Part shown: one piece after another, positions 31,101-39,320 of the stretch
Position numbering within the stretch: position 1 is the stretch's first letter
Layout of the letters: each line of letters begins with the position of its first letter
Origin: an uncultured Caldilineaceae bacterium
GTDB lineage: Bacteria; Chloroflexota; Anaerolineae; Caldilineales; Caldilineaceae
DNA: 64,000 nucleotides
Assembly (NCBI GenBank): GCA_958295915.1
Contig: OY282381.1
Coordinates: 2,502,722-2,566,721 of the forward strand
Reading direction: 5' to 3'
Made by a program: the position numbers and the translations under genes
The notes under the pieces: generated by a model
The model's input: the letters and a program-made list of their open reading frames with translations, nothing else
Told to the model about the DNA's origin: nothing
The model's database searches: none

Positions 31101-32309
31101 CATTGTCACCCGGCCAGGGTTAAGAAAGCGCTCGAAGATCAAGTTGTTGTTCAGCGGATCCAGACCGGTAATGCCGATACAGTAGGCCACCAGAGAGCCA
31201 GCTCCAGAGCCGCGCACATTCCACCAGATGTTGCGCCCGCGGGCAAAGTCGCACAGGTCTGCCACGATCAGAAAATAAACGTCGAATCCCATCTCATGGA
31301 TGATGCGCAGTTCCCTTTCTTTGCGTTCCTGCACATTGGGGTCGTTCGCGCGGTCGCCGTATAGCCGCTGCATACCCTTTTCCGTCAGATGGCGCAGGTA
31401 GGTCGCGTATGTGAAACCGTCTGGAATGTCGATGTCCGGCAGATGATAGCTGTCATCCTCCAGCTCCACATCACACATATCGGCGATGCGCAGAGAGTTG
31501 TCGAAGGCTGCGGCAGGCAGATCGAGAAATGGGCGGAAAGTATCTTCCAACTGCTGGCGGCTCTTGAGGAAGTAGCTCTGGTCACTGAGCCGCATCCGTT
31601 TGTCATCGTTTAGTTTGGTATTGGTTTGCACGCACAGCAGCACGTCATGGGGGGAGGCATCGTTCTCGCTCACGTAGTGAACGTCATTGGTCACCAGCAT
31701 TCCCAGTCCGAATTTATCTGCCCAGGGAACGAGAGTTCTGTTCACCTGCTGCAGTTCGGGGATGGTATGTTCCTGCACCTCAATAAAACAGTTCTCCTTG
31801 CCGAAGACATCCACATACCAGCCCAGACGTTTATACGCTTCCTTCTCATTGCCCTGCATCAGCAGAGTCGGCACCTCTGCGCCCAGGCAGCCGGTCGTGC
31901 ATATGATCCCGTCGGCGTGGGCGGCCAGAAAGTCATGGTCCACCCGGGGCTTGTAATAAAACCCGTTTGTATAGCTGTCGCTGACAATCTTCAGAATGTT
32001 GCGATAGCCGGTCATATTCCTGGCCAGCAGCAGCAGGTGATAGTTCTCTCTGTCGAGTTGGGGATCTCGCCCACCCATAGGCCGCTGCCAGAGGGTCTGG
32101 TAGGCCTCCACGCCGATGATCGGTTTGATGTCGGCGCTTCTGCAGGCGCGAAAGAATTCAATGACTCCGTGCATCGCCCCGTGGTCGGTCAGGGCCAGAG
32201 CAGAATGATCCAGGCGTTTGGCCTCTTGCACCAGATCTTCGATGCGGCCTAAACCGTCGAGGAGGGAATATTCGGAATGGGTGTGCAGATGGACAAAATC
32301 GTTGGACAT
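28134..32309 (-). CDS. dnaE: DNA polymerase III alpha subunit
   Basis: The replicative polymerase, 1391 residues. The N-terminal PHP domain has [13 protein letters not shown] (residues 7-19) and [11 protein letters not shown]. The palm carries the catalytic [10 protein letters not shown] near residue 405. The fingers ([15 protein letters not shown]), the helix-hairpin-helix region and the OB fold ([20 protein letters not shown]) follow. Then comes an acidic Asn/Ser/Asp-rich linker of about 150 residues before a short C-terminal domain ([20 protein letters not shown]). The linker holds a family-1 palindrome read as [12 protein letters not shown]. The linker is longer than in typical DnaE proteins of about 1160 residues. 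Confidence 0.96.
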   Translation of the reverse strand: MSNDFVHLHTHSEYSLLDGLGRIEDLVQEAKRLDHSALALTDHGAMHGVIEFFRACRSADIKPIIGVEAYQTLWQRPMGGRDPQLDRENYHLLLLARNMTGYRNILKIVSDSYTNGFYYKPRVDHDFLAAHADGIICTTGCLGAEVPTLLMQGNEKEAYKRLGWYVDVFGKENCFIEVQEHTIPELQQVNRTLVPWADKFGLGMLVTNDVHYVSENDASPHDVLLCVQTNTKLNDDKRMRLSDQSYFLKSRQQLEDTFRPFLDLPAAAFDNSLRIADMCDVELEDDSYHLPDIDIPDGFTYATYLRHLTEKGMQRLYGDRANDPNVQERKERELRIIHEMGFDVYFLIVADLCDFARGRNIWWNVRGSGAGSLVAYCIGITGLDPLNNNLIFERFLNPGRVTMPDFDLDYPDDQREEMIRYTVEKYGSDQVAQIATFGRMKARAAIRDVGRAQDVSLDDVDRIAKTIPAIPGKPATIQDVLTEGHEFYNSELVELYAKNGWERELLDTSMQLEGVARHAGIHAAAVIITDKDLTHYTPLMRGSKATITETVTQFEFPILESIGLLKIDFLGLSTLTVMREACRLIKEHHGIEYRLDNIPFESDAAEPAFRLLSSGEVSGVFQVESQGMRRVLTEMKPSAFEHIIATISLYRPGPMEYIPNYIRRMHGEEETEFKHASLEPILAETYGIIVYQEQIIQILNQLAGYTPGEADLVRSAISKKDAAKIEYHKELFVTGCGRNGISASTASDIYADIEFFARYGFNKAHAADYAVITVQTAYLKALYPVEYMAALLLVERNKTEKVINFIQECRRMGIQVLSPDVNYSGLDFEIQAVPADAEQEALTKDPTLTFDFRVPEGAAIRFGMAAVKNVGVGPVQAILDVRAKGGPFPGLEDLCDRVDLRQVNKRSLECLIKVGAFDRFGQQFNRGSSEIRRLFLDALDQCIARSAATHSAKESGQMSMFDLLSDTNGATEHLARFPIRLPANNTNGQATTSNRERLQWEKELLGVYVSSHPVQQLNVDLSRFVTCSCAELNEGYDGKTVTLAGMLDAIRTTTTKKGDKMAFVQLEDMQGQCEALFFPRAYEEYKELLEVERVVLVKGKAQTRSGRTNILVDTLQTAVEFGTAKTDAHETNDSASGSVTPSVQAHSSAAQPPFSDASTDNDVATANGSDAQFVPPVASDIFDDEFPPNLTENPFKAERPDWWLAEDGSETATHKPGGSEGNISAPTKSDAGDNMTKRGGEEADEPASNAQSASSNGRSDNARSPQPAAERLNAPLPERDAVLEPPQQGEGGDPAATIRRAPATSYHILRITFSRCGQFERDKYRLREIFDAVRDPKGRDQFVVVMETDGSRHQLAFPNEFCTVSERLLHDLRNHFKVDVTVEDTNRIVSR
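28466..28497 (+). repeat. Family-1 palindrome, copy k (in frame, dnaE linker)
   Basis: CCGCGTCTCTTTCGGGCAGA followed by GGCGCATTCAAC. Read on the minus strand as [11 protein letters not shown] in the acidic linker of DnaE. Confidence 0.85.
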
Positions 32310-32410
32310 AAGAGGGATAGAAGATCAGATGGGATAGGGCAAGGCCCCCTGCCCGCGCCGGCACAAGAATACGTGTGCCTCATCATACCGCAATCCGCCG
32401 CCGAAAACAA

Positions 32411-33136
32411 TCATTCCACTCCCAGTTGCTCTGGCTCTAGTTGATGCCAGAACACCTCACCGGATTCGATACTACCCTGAATTCGCTCGTCTCGATACAG
32501 GCCGGCTACTGCCGTATAAGAGCGTTTCCCGGTGAACCGCGTCAAGAACCCAGCGTTGCGGATGGCTCTGGTGGTATCTCTCCCGTTGGCGGTGAACGAG
32601 ATTTCCGCGGCGATGTAGCAGGTTTCTCCGTCCTGGCCCGTGGATTCCATAATCAGGTCGGCCCGGCGGAAACTCCTTAGCTCGTTGGTGGGAATGTCCG
32701 TTATGTCAGCCGCATCAGTCAGATCCCAGAGATCCTCCCGGGTGAGGATCTTCGTTCGCCGGAGTCCCATATCTCTGGCGAGAGTGATGGCGTCCTCAAC
32801 CGCAGCATTTCTGGCATGGGAGCCCTTTAGAGGCGTCAGGTCGTCGCGGATTTTCTGTATGGTGACGTCGATCTTATCGAATCTGGCATCGTGCTCATCT
32901 AATCGGGCGTCGATGTTGTCCAGACGCCTATTCGTAGCCGCCACGAACTGGTTCGTCTGCACGACAAACTGGTTCATCTCCGATTTGAATTCGCGCATCT
33001 CCATCACAAATTTGGCGAAATTTTGGGGCAGATCCAACAACTCGCGCGTCAGCAGCCGCGCGCGCAGGGCTTCAATCCATTCGGGGTGCTCGTCCAGAAT
33101 CCGGATCAAGTCCTCCATCCTATTGATAGTGGTCAC
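32411..33136 (-). CDS. Coiled-coil protein with PD-(D/E)XK nuclease-like domain
   Basis: A 241-residue protein. The N-terminus (MEDLIRILDEHPEWIEALRARLLTRELL) is followed by a coiled coil with heptad-like LDNIDARLDEHDARFDKID, and a C-terminal alpha/beta domain with RSFRRADLIME and CYIAAEISFTANGRDTTRAIRNA. The Asp in RADLIM and Glu in AEIS fit a PD-(D/E)XK fold, with Ser where Lys is usual. Such proteins are abundant in Chloroflexota and Cyanobacteria but uncharacterised. The GTG at 33136 is chosen because AGGAG lies eight bases upstream; an earlier GTG at 33175 is also open. Confidence 0.65.
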   Translation of the reverse strand: MTTINRMEDLIRILDEHPEWIEALRARLLTRELLDLPQNFAKFVMEMREFKSEMNQFVVQTNQFVAATNRRLDNIDARLDEHDARFDKIDVTIQKIRDDLTPLKGSHARNAAVEDAITLARDMGLRRTKILTREDLWDLTDAADITDIPTNELRSFRRADLIMESTGQDGETCYIAAEISFTANGRDTTRAIRNAGFLTRFTGKRSYTAVAGLYRDERIQGSIESGEVFWHQLEPEQLGVE

Positions 33137-33565
33137 AATTGTCTCTCCTGCTATAGAGCTACTGTGGCGGAACACCTCGATTCACGCCAAGATATCTGGC
33201 GCTGTTCATTGGCTCTCTGCTCTACTGGCCGTACACGTGTTCTTATGTACCATCATACCCCAATTCTCCGCCAAGAACAAAGAGTTTCCCACAGCGAAAT
33301 GACGCCTCCCATCCCATTGTGGGCGGCAAAGATCCAGCGCAACCAAGAGCGAGTTCGATTGTTCTATTGCCAAGTGCAATTTGGGTTGGGACTGCTATAT
33401 TGCGCTGTATTTTCCGAGTGCCGCGCTGCGCATATATTCCTCTAATCTTGTGCTGATTCCTATCTAATGTTCGTTTGCTATGCTTATCTGTGTATGTGGC
33501 AGTCAGGCAGCCACACAAGTTTTCAAAGCAATGCAGTTAGATTTCTAGAATTCAGGAGGCACAAC
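33137..33565. other. Intergenic region upstream of hsp20
   Basis: No supported gene. It must carry divergent promoters for the coiled-coil protein and hsp20. No CIRCE-type inverted repeat (TTAGCACTC/GAGTGCTAA) is present, so HrcA control is not indicated. The strong AGGAGG of hsp20 is at 33554-33559. Confidence 0.45.
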
Positions 33566-34039
33566 ATGAGTAAAATTTTACGGTGGGATCCGTTCCGTGA
33601 GATGGTGTCTGTGCGCAATCAGATGGACCAGATCGTCGGTGATTTCTTGAGCGAACCGTCCATATGGCAGCGGGATGCGAACAGAGGCTATATGCGCCTT
33701 GCGCTGGATGTTTCCGAGAATGACGACACCTACACCGTGAAGGCGTCCCTGCCCGGCATCGATCTATCGGATCTGGACATCAGCTTTTCCGAGAACACGC
33801 TGACCATCCAGGGCGAGACCCAGGCGGAGAATGTGGATGAGAACGAAAAGTGGCATCTGCGTGAGCGCCACTTCGGTAGCTTCATGCGCAGCATCACCCT
33901 GCCGACAGCGATCAACGTCGATACCATTCAGGCGAACTACGAGGACGGTATCCTCACCCTGAACCTGCCGAAGGCCGAGGAAGTGAAACCCCGCAGAATT
34001 GCGATACATGCCACTGGAGATAAGACGGTCGTAGCCTAG
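33566..34039 (+). CDS. Hsp20/alpha-crystallin small heat-shock protein
   Basis: A 157-residue ATP-independent holdase chaperone. It opens MSKILRWDPFREMVSVRNQMDQIV, has an alpha-crystallin domain (LALDVSENDDTYTVKASLPGI through GEFMRSITLP-like GSFMRSITLPTAINVDTI) and ends with the beta-strand YEDGILTLNLPKAEEVKPRRI. The ATG at 33566 follows AGGAGG by six bases; the frame is open upstream but the extension is not Hsp20-like. A clear terminator sits 41 bp after the stop codon, so the gene is a single transcription unit. Confidence 0.93.
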   Translation: MSKILRWDPFREMVSVRNQMDQIVGDFLSEPSIWQRDANRGYMRLALDVSENDDTYTVKASLPGIDLSDLDISFSENTLTIQGETQAENVDENEKWHLRERHFGSFMRSITLPTAINVDTIQANYEDGILTLNLPKAEEVKPRRIAIHATGDKTVVA

Positions 34040-34079
34040 ACCCTTTCCTACCTCCACGTAGTCAAAAATTGATTGTACA

Positions 34080-34112
34080 GACTCCGGCTCATGCGCAGTC
34101 GGAGTCTTTTCT
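34080..34112 (+). terminator. Rho-independent terminator of hsp20
   Basis: GACTCCG (34080-34086) pairs with CGGAGTC (34100-34106) across a 13-base loop that can pair further, followed by a T-rich run TTTTCTT. Confidence 0.85.
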
Positions 34113-34468
34113 TCTGTTGAAAGAGGGAGGAGGAACCCCGACAGAGCCATATCTCTCTATCGGGGCCCATAAGGAGGAAAGAAGGAAGGTCGTGGCGGAA
34201 GTCTCTCCGGGACCGACCCCACGCGGTTCCCGCTTCACGCCACTTGATTCTACTATATCCCCAATCGCTCTGGCTTTCACTATGCAAATTGCATAAGGAT
34301 TTCGTCGATTCACTGGATATTTTGCCTGCCCGCCTTAGGGGAACGAAGAATTATCCTCGTTTGGCATGTAGTTTGTATGATTTCACTCCGGTTTTGAGAG
34401 TCCGCTGATCTGCGTGGGTTTGTGATACAATAAGCTTACAGATTCAAATCCGCGGAGGAAAAGTTGAC
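34113..34468. other. Intergenic region between hsp20 and selD
   Basis: No supported gene: short open frames on both strands show no protein-like composition. The last part contains GATACAAT (about 34420), a possible -10 element for selD, and the selD ribosome-binding site GGAGG at 34454-34458. Confidence 0.45.
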
Positions 34469-35593
34469 ATGACGGAAGAAATCGTTCCTTTGACCGCGCG
34501 CGTCGCCTGCGCTGGTTGAGCTTCAAAGCTCCCACCGGGGGCGTTGTCGCAGGTCGTGCGACAGTTGGCCGAGGTCTTCCCACAAACTGAATATCCGGAT
34601 GTTCTTATCGGCTTGGGCAAACCGGATGATGCGGCTGTCTATCGCCTGGATGACGAGAGTGTGCTCATTCAGACGACAGATTTTTTTACGCCGATCGTCG
34701 ACGACCCCTGGCTGTACGGGGCAATTGCCGCCGCCAATTCCATGAGCGATATCTATGCAATGGGCGGCGATGTGCGTGTCTGTTTGAATATCGCCGGCTT
34801 TCCCGAAGATCTGCCGGCAGAGATCATTGGCGAGATCATGGCTGGCGGCGCGGCGAAAGTGCAGGAAGCCGATGCGGTCATCGCCGGCGGCCATACAGTG
34901 ACGAATCCGGAGCCATTCTATGGCTTGAGTGTCACCGGAATCGCCTCTCCTCGTTCGCTGATTCGTAAGGGGAGCGCGACAGCGGGCGACCGTCTGGTTC
35001 TCACAAAACCCCTCGGCACCGGCGTCATTACCACTGCCGCCAAGCTGACAGGCCCAGGGGAAAACTCTGCGGGCCGGCGCGCGCGACGCGCTCTGGGCAG
35101 ACCGGATCTTGAGCCATCCCATCTGGAAAGCGCCATCGCTTCGATGACCCACCTGAACCGCGCGGCCGCCAAAGCAGGCCGCGCAGCCGGCGCGCGCAGT
35201 GGAACGGACATCACCGGCTATGGTCTGTTAGGCCACGCGGTGGAGATGGCGACGGCCGCGGCGACGGATGCGCCGATTCGACTGCAGATACAGGCGGAGC
35301 GTGTCCCGGCTTTGCCCGGTGTCTTCGGGTACATTCGGGCCGGCTATCTGACCCGGGGAAGCACCCGCAATCCGGAGCATTTTGGGACGGCCGTCGCCTT
35401 TGCCGCCACTGTGACGGAGGCGCGCAAGACGCTTTTGTGGGAGGCAGAGACAAGCGGGGGGCTTCTGCTGGCGATTCCGCCGGCCGGTTTCAGCCAGTTC
35501 CGCTCCGTTTGTGAGGGGGAAGAACAGCCTTTTTGGGAGATCGGGACCGTCATACCGGCGCAGGCGGACCAGCCGCTTATCGAACTCCTGTGA
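34469..35593 (+). CDS. selD: Selenide, water dikinase containing selenocysteine (in-frame TGA)
   Basis: Makes selenophosphate, the selenium donor for selenocysteine and selenouridine. Read from the ATG at 34469 (GGAGG ten bases upstream), the protein starts MTEEIVPLTARVACAG, then TGA at 34517-34519, then ASKLPPGALSQVVRQL. The TGA falls exactly where SelD proteins have the catalytic Cys or Sec (E. coli HGAGCGCK), so it is read as Sec17 and the product is 374 residues. A start at 34544 (TTG), avoiding the TGA, would remove the whole catalytic N-terminus. Later motifs include GKPDDAAVYRL, TTDFFTPIVDDPWLYG, ANSMSDIYAMGG and AGGHTVTNPEPFYGLSVTG, all typical. A SECIS-like hairpin follows the TGA. 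Confidence 0.9.
34517..34563 (+). promoter_or_regulatory. Selenocysteine TGA codon with bacterial SECIS-like hairpin
   Basis: Downstream of the TGA (34517-34519) lies a stem TGTCGCA (34545-34551) and TGCGACA (34557-34563) closing a GGTCG loop. The loop begins with G and lies about 32 bases after the TGA, within the range reported for bacterial SECIS elements. The apex GCAGGTCGTGC resembles the E. coli fdhF apex GCAGGTCTGC, which SelB binds. A small hairpin GAGCT/AGCTC directly after the TGA may extend the structure. Confidence 0.75.
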
Positions 35594-35667
35594 GAGGCAA
35601 CATGGATGTGGCCGATTCAGCCACGAAAATGGAAACGCAACTGCATGGCAGACAGCCGTAAAAACCG

Positions 35668-36867
35668 TTATGTCCCATCATCTGCGCGTCGATTCTGCCA
35701 ATACTTCGTTTCTTTGTCTTCGTCCGTTGCCTCATCCGTAAAGGAAGTGGCTTGGGGACGAGCCCACTCCTCATTGCTCCAGTCGGATGTGTCGTCGCTG
35801 TTGTCCATCTGTGTTGTCTGACCCGGATGTGTGGAATAGTCGGCGAAGTCGTAGTATTCGTCCTCTTGCGCCGCTTGTGTACTCGATTCCGCGCTGGGCT
35901 GCGCATCGGGACCATAGCCGCTGTCTGTGGATTGGGTCTGTTCATCATATGTATAGAACGGTTCGTACTCATCCGCAGCCTTGTCAGTAGCGTCTGTGTC
36001 GCGCGCCGTCGCGCCGGAGAGTCCGCCGGTCAGTACGCTGACCGGCGTCGATATCACCGGCATGGGAGTGCGGGAACGCACAGGCGCCGGCACAAGAGTC
36101 CGACGCACTTCCCATCCGCGCAGGAGGGCGGTAGCGAAACCCAGCAAAGCCAAGCCTAACAAAGCATAGAAACCCAGTATGACGACTGTCAGCAGCCAGT
36201 TGACCAGTACAGTCGGGAAAAAGTCAGTGCCGGCGCTCTCGAGTTGTATCTGTTGGCTATCCAGGGGTATATTGGCCAGAATTTGGCGGCTCAGGGTGAA
36301 ACCCAGCAAAGCATAGAGAGCCAGCGCGACAACTGTCACCAGCCAGCTGCTCAGCACGGCCAGGGAAAAGTCAATGCTGGAGCTGCCGAGCTGGATATGC
36401 TGACCGTTCAGGGAAACATTGGTCAGAATTTGGCGGCGCAGGCGGTTGCGCCCCCAATAATAGTAGAGACCCAGTGTGAGAGGTGTGAAGAGAACGAGCA
36501 AAAACCATTCCCAGAAAATGTCAATCGTCTTGCCCTGATACTCCATACGCTGTCCATTGGGCATGAGCGTGTGGGCATATTGCCAGCGCAGCATCCGAGT
36601 AGCAGAGAAGCCGAGAATGATGTACAGCCCCAAGGTGATCAGTGTAAAGCATCCAATAATGATGAATTGCGCGAATGCCTCTCCGCCGGAGCCGTCGAAC
36701 TCCAACTGTTGGTCCTCGTAATAGGTGTTTTCGGTGATGATCCGCTGCCAGCGAGCATACCCCCAGGGCGCATAGATGCCCGCAGTAAATCCTGTAAGAA
36801 TCGCAATCAGAATTAAATTTCCGTAGATGTTCAGCCAGCGCCCGCGGAATTCCAGGTTGGTATGCAT
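35668..36867 (-). CDS. DUF898 (YjgN-like) multi-pass membrane protein
   Basis: About 399 residues from the ATG at 36867 (AAGGA upstream). It has repeated modules of the type LEFRGRWLNIYGNLILIAILTGFTAGIYAPWGYARW, with further copies around ITLGLYIILGF, LTLGLYYYWGRNRLRRQIL and TVVILGFYALLGLALLG, each a membrane helix pair followed by a short sugar- or ligand-like loop. This matches the DUF898 family, whose function is unknown. The C-terminal 130 residues are acidic, Thr/Ser/Asp/Gln-rich and probably disordered in the cytoplasm. The gene converges with selD. Confidence 0.72.
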   Translation of the reverse strand: MHTNLEFRGRWLNIYGNLILIAILTGFTAGIYAPWGYARWQRIITENTYYEDQQLEFDGSGGEAFAQFIIIGCFTLITLGLYIILGFSATRMLRWQYAHTLMPNGQRMEYQGKTIDIFWEWFLLVLFTPLTLGLYYYWGRNRLRRQILTNVSLNGQHIQLGSSSIDFSLAVLSSWLVTVVALALYALLGFTLSRQILANIPLDSQQIQLESAGTDFFPTVLVNWLLTVVILGFYALLGLALLGFATALLRGWEVRRTLVPAPVRSRTPMPVISTPVSVLTGGLSGATARDTDATDKAADEYEPFYTYDEQTQSTDSGYGPDAQPSAESSTQAAQEDEYYDFADYSTHPGQTTQMDNSDDTSDWSNEEWARPQATSFTDEATDEDKETKYWQNRRADDGT

Positions 36868-36974
36868 GGCAGAATCCTTCCCTGTTAAGGAAGCGTCAGC
36901 AGAGGGGAGGAGGACAAGTTCAATCTCCACATCAGTATAGCCTAGGCGCGTGTACATGACAAGAAGGATACATA

Positions 36975-37010
36975 GTAGTTTTTAGTTGTCAGTGAAACTG
37001 CAGTCTAAAT
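36975..37010. repeat. CAGT/ACTG mosaic repeat, short block
   Basis: TTTTTAGTTGTCAGTGAAAC followed by TGCAGTCT: the same words as at 1070 and 19580, between the DUF898 gene and the CoA transferase stop codon. Confidence 0.6.
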
Positions 37011-38210
37011 CACTTCGTTGTGGCGCAACGCTTCGATCTCCTCTGCCGTCAAATCTAGTTTTTCCCGTAGCAGTTCATCTGTATGTTCGCCCAGCAGCGG
37101 CGGTGGTCGGAATATGTCCGCTGGTGTCTTGTCCAGCTTGGGCGCCGGGCCGACCAGCCGAATGCTATCGCCGTTGCCGTCAGTGATTGTGTGTATCATC
37201 TGCCGATGCTGGGCCTGGGGCGCTGCTAACGCCGTGGGAATGTCATTGACTGGACCACAGGGCACACCCACCGTGCGGAGCTGTTCGATCCATTCATCAG
37301 TAGGGCGGGTGCGGAGATGGGCGGCCAGCGCCGGAATAAGCGCATTCCGAAACTGCACCCGGGCTGGATTTGTGGCAAATCGCTCATCATTGGCCCAGGT
37401 CGGTTCCCCTACCACTTGGGCCAATGACGCAAACTGACTATCGTTGCCCACTGCCAGCATCAGATGGCCGTCGGCAGTGGCAAAGGTCTGATAGGGCACG
37501 ACCGTCCCATGGGCATTGCCATAGCGTCGGGGCGGTTCGCCGGAGAGCAGATAACCGCTGGCGACATTCGCCAGCCAACCCAGCTGCGTATCGTAGAGCG
37601 CGATGTCGATGTGCTGACCTTCGCCCGTTCTCTCTCTATGTTGCAGGGCAGTCAGAATCGCAACTGCCGCCTGCAGGCCAGCGGTGATGTCAACGATGGC
37701 CACCCCCACTTTGTGCGGCTCGCCATCGCTTCCCTCGCTCGTCGGGCCGGTGATACTCATAATTCCGCCCTGGGCCTGAATGACCGTATCGTAGCCCGGA
37801 TGGGCTCGATCGGGGCCGGTCTGCCCATAACCGGTAATGGCGCAGTAGATCAAGCCGGGGTTGTCCATCCGCAGGCTCTCGTAGCCCAGTCCCATCCGCT
37901 CCATCCCGCCGGCCTTGAAGTTTTCCACCAGCACATCGGCCTGAGCGGCCAGCCGCCGCAAGATCGTCTGGCCCGCTTCCGTCTTTACATTCAAAGTCAG
38001 ACTGCGTTTGTTGCGATTGGCGCACAGAAAATAAGCGCTTTGCCCGCCGGCGGTGAAGGGCGGCCCCCAATGGCGGGCGTCGTCCCCGCGGCCTGGTTGC
38101 TCGATTTTGATGATCTCCGCGCCGTAATCGCCGAGGATCATGGTAGCAAACGGGCCGGCGAGAACCCGTGAAAGGTCAAGAACGGTAATGTGGGACAGGG
38201 CGTGGGGCAT
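37005..38210 (-). CDS. Class III CoA transferase (CaiB/BaiF family)
   Basis: A 401-residue family III CoA transferase that moves CoA between carboxylic acids through an aspartyl-CoA thioester intermediate. The fold signature starts at VLDLSRVLAGPFATMILGDYGAEIIKIE, and the catalytic aspartate is Asp174 in VAIVDITAGLQAAVAIL. LVENFKAGGMERMGLGYE and AITGYGQTGP are also typical. No dehydrogenase or acyl-CoA gene is adjacent, so the acid substrate (for example a dicarboxylate) cannot be predicted. The gene is on the minus strand, followed after a 137-bp gap by the DUF898 gene. Confidence 0.9.
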   Translation of the reverse strand: MPHALSHITVLDLSRVLAGPFATMILGDYGAEIIKIEQPGRGDDARHWGPPFTAGGQSAYFLCANRNKRSLTLNVKTEAGQTILRRLAAQADVLVENFKAGGMERMGLGYESLRMDNPGLIYCAITGYGQTGPDRAHPGYDTVIQAQGGIMSITGPTSEGSDGEPHKVGVAIVDITAGLQAAVAILTALQHRERTGEGQHIDIALYDTQLGWLANVASGYLLSGEPPRRYGNAHGTVVPYQTFATADGHLMLAVGNDSQFASLAQVVGEPTWANDERFATNPARVQFRNALIPALAAHLRTRPTDEWIEQLRTVGVPCGPVNDIPTALAAPQAQHRQMIHTITDGNGDSIRLVGPAPKLDKTPADIFRPPPLLGEHTDELLREKLDLTAEEIEALRHNEVI

Positions 38211-38250
38211 GGAAGGGTAAGGCTGGGATGTCCGTCAGACCGCCGAGAAA

Positions 38251-38595
38251 TCAGATAGTGAAAAATTCGGCAACAGAGAGTGTGAAGCCGGTCAGCGGGC
38301 CGTCTGGCAGCCTTGCTTTCGACCAGAAGGCAAAATCAGCGCCGCGTATCCGATCCGGATTGTGGCGAATATAAATGCCAACCTCTCCAACCAGGAACTA
38401 ACCAGATTTCGTATTTTCGATGAATGCGCCAAGACGGCGATCGAGCTTTGATTCAAGGAAACTGCGTACCCCGCCAGTCGGACCCATGCTTACAATTTCT
38501 CCGTCTATGAGTTCGCATGGTCCGCTATCACCCATTGCCAGGAGCTCGTCACCGCTGATGAGTTTGGTTGATGTTTCGATTGGCGGGGCTGTCAT
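38251..38595 (-). pseudogene. Uma2-family (DUF820) endonuclease remnant with internal TAG
   Basis: Reads MTAPPIETSTKLISGDELLA, ELIDGEIVSMGPTGGVRS and LDRRLGAFIENTKSG, then an in-frame TAG (about 38398-38400), then continues in the same frame as FLVGEVGIYIRHNPDRIRGA and WSKARLPDGPLTGF before a TGA. The order matches Uma2-type PD-(D/E)XK proteins, which normally continue into an AVEVLSPSD-type catalytic motif. That C-terminal half is missing. Two lesions, a nonsense codon and a 3' truncation, make a dead gene likely; such genes are highly mobile and redundant in Chloroflexota. Confidence 0.72.
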
Positions 38596-38710
38596 CAGAT
38601 TTGGCCCGTGAATCCCTTTTGGCGCGTACAGCAAGCAGTATAGCATACCTGCCTCTATCTGCCGGAAGCGTCGGCTCGGAGAAAGATGGCGCGACTTCCA
38701 TTCATCTTCT

Positions 38711-38738
38711 TTGCGCTTCAGCGCCGAATCGCTATAAT
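38711..38738 (+). promoter_or_regulatory. Candidate sigma-70 promoter for the cyclophilin gene
   Basis: TTGCGC (38711-38716), 16-base spacer, TATAAT (38733-38738). A perfect -10 and a moderate -35, 60 bases before the cyclophilin start. Confidence 0.5.
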
Positions 38739-38741
38739 CAC

Positions 38742-38779
38742 TGATGCAACCTGCCTTAATCATTGATGCAACCTGCCTT
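38742..38779 (+). repeat. 22-bp tandem duplication in the cyclophilin leader
   Basis: TGATGCAACCTGCCTT occurs at 38742 and again at 38764, with AATCAT after the first copy, between the promoter-like element and the ribosome-binding site. Confidence 0.8.
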
Positions 38780-38798
38780 GCAGCGAAAGGAATCTCTT

Positions 38799-39278
38799 AT
38801 GAAGCAGTATTCTTCTCCCCCGGCCATGCAGATCGACCCGTCCAAGGGGTATAGGGCGACGATTCAAACCGACCGAGGTGATATCATCATCGACCTGCAC
38901 GCCGACAAAGCCCCCCAAACGGTCAACAACTTTGTGTCCCTGGCGCGGGATGGCTTCTACGATGGCGTCAAGTTTCATCGGGTGATCGAGGATTTTATGA
39001 TCCAGAGCGGCGACCCTACGGGCAGCGGACAGGGCGGTCCCGGCTATCGCTTCAACGACGAGTTTCACCCGGACTTGCTGCACGACGGCCCCGGCGTGCT
39101 GAGCATGGCCAACGCTGGCCCCAACACAAACGGCAGCCAGTTCTTCATTACCCATGTGGCCACCAATTGGCTGGACAACAAGCATACGGTCTTCGGCAGA
39201 GTGCGGAGCGGCCAGGATGTAGTCGATGCGATTCAGCAGGGGGATGTGATGGCGCGTGTCGCGATTGAAGAAAGCTAA
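38799..39278 (+). CDS. Peptidyl-prolyl cis-trans isomerase, cyclophilin type
   Basis: A 159-residue single-domain cyclophilin that speeds proline isomerisation in folding proteins. The active-site strand [29 protein letters not shown] contains the catalytic Arg; [21 protein letters not shown] and [11 protein letters not shown] complete the barrel. No signal peptide is present, so it is cytoplasmic. GAAAGGA precedes the ATG at 38799. An upstream in-frame ATG (38763) falls in the tandem duplication and is less likely. Confidence 0.93.
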   Translation: MKQYSSPPAMQIDPSKGYRATIQTDRGDIIIDLHADKAPQTVNNFVSLARDGFYDGVKFHRVIEDFMIQSGDPTGSGQGGPGYRFNDEFHPDLLHDGPGVLSMANAGPNTNGSQFFITHVATNWLDNKHTVFGRVRSGQDVVDAIQQGDVMARVAIEES

Positions 39279-39320
39279 AGGCAAAGACCACCTGCTCTGC
39301 CGCTGCTCTTTGCCCTTTTA

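Noticed and set aside
33137..33565. CIRCE or other heat-shock operator upstream of hsp20
   Set aside because: No TTAGCACTC/GAGTGCTAA inverted repeat or other known heat-shock operator could be found.
34069..34313. Short frames on both strands after the hsp20 terminator
   Set aside because: They overlap the terminator hairpin and each other, and show no protein-like features.
34544..35593. selD starting at TTG 34544 with the TGA as a true upstream stop
   Set aside because: This removes the catalytic CAG(C/U) motif and ignores the GGAGG-ATG upstream and the SECIS-like hairpin; the selenocysteine reading explains all three.
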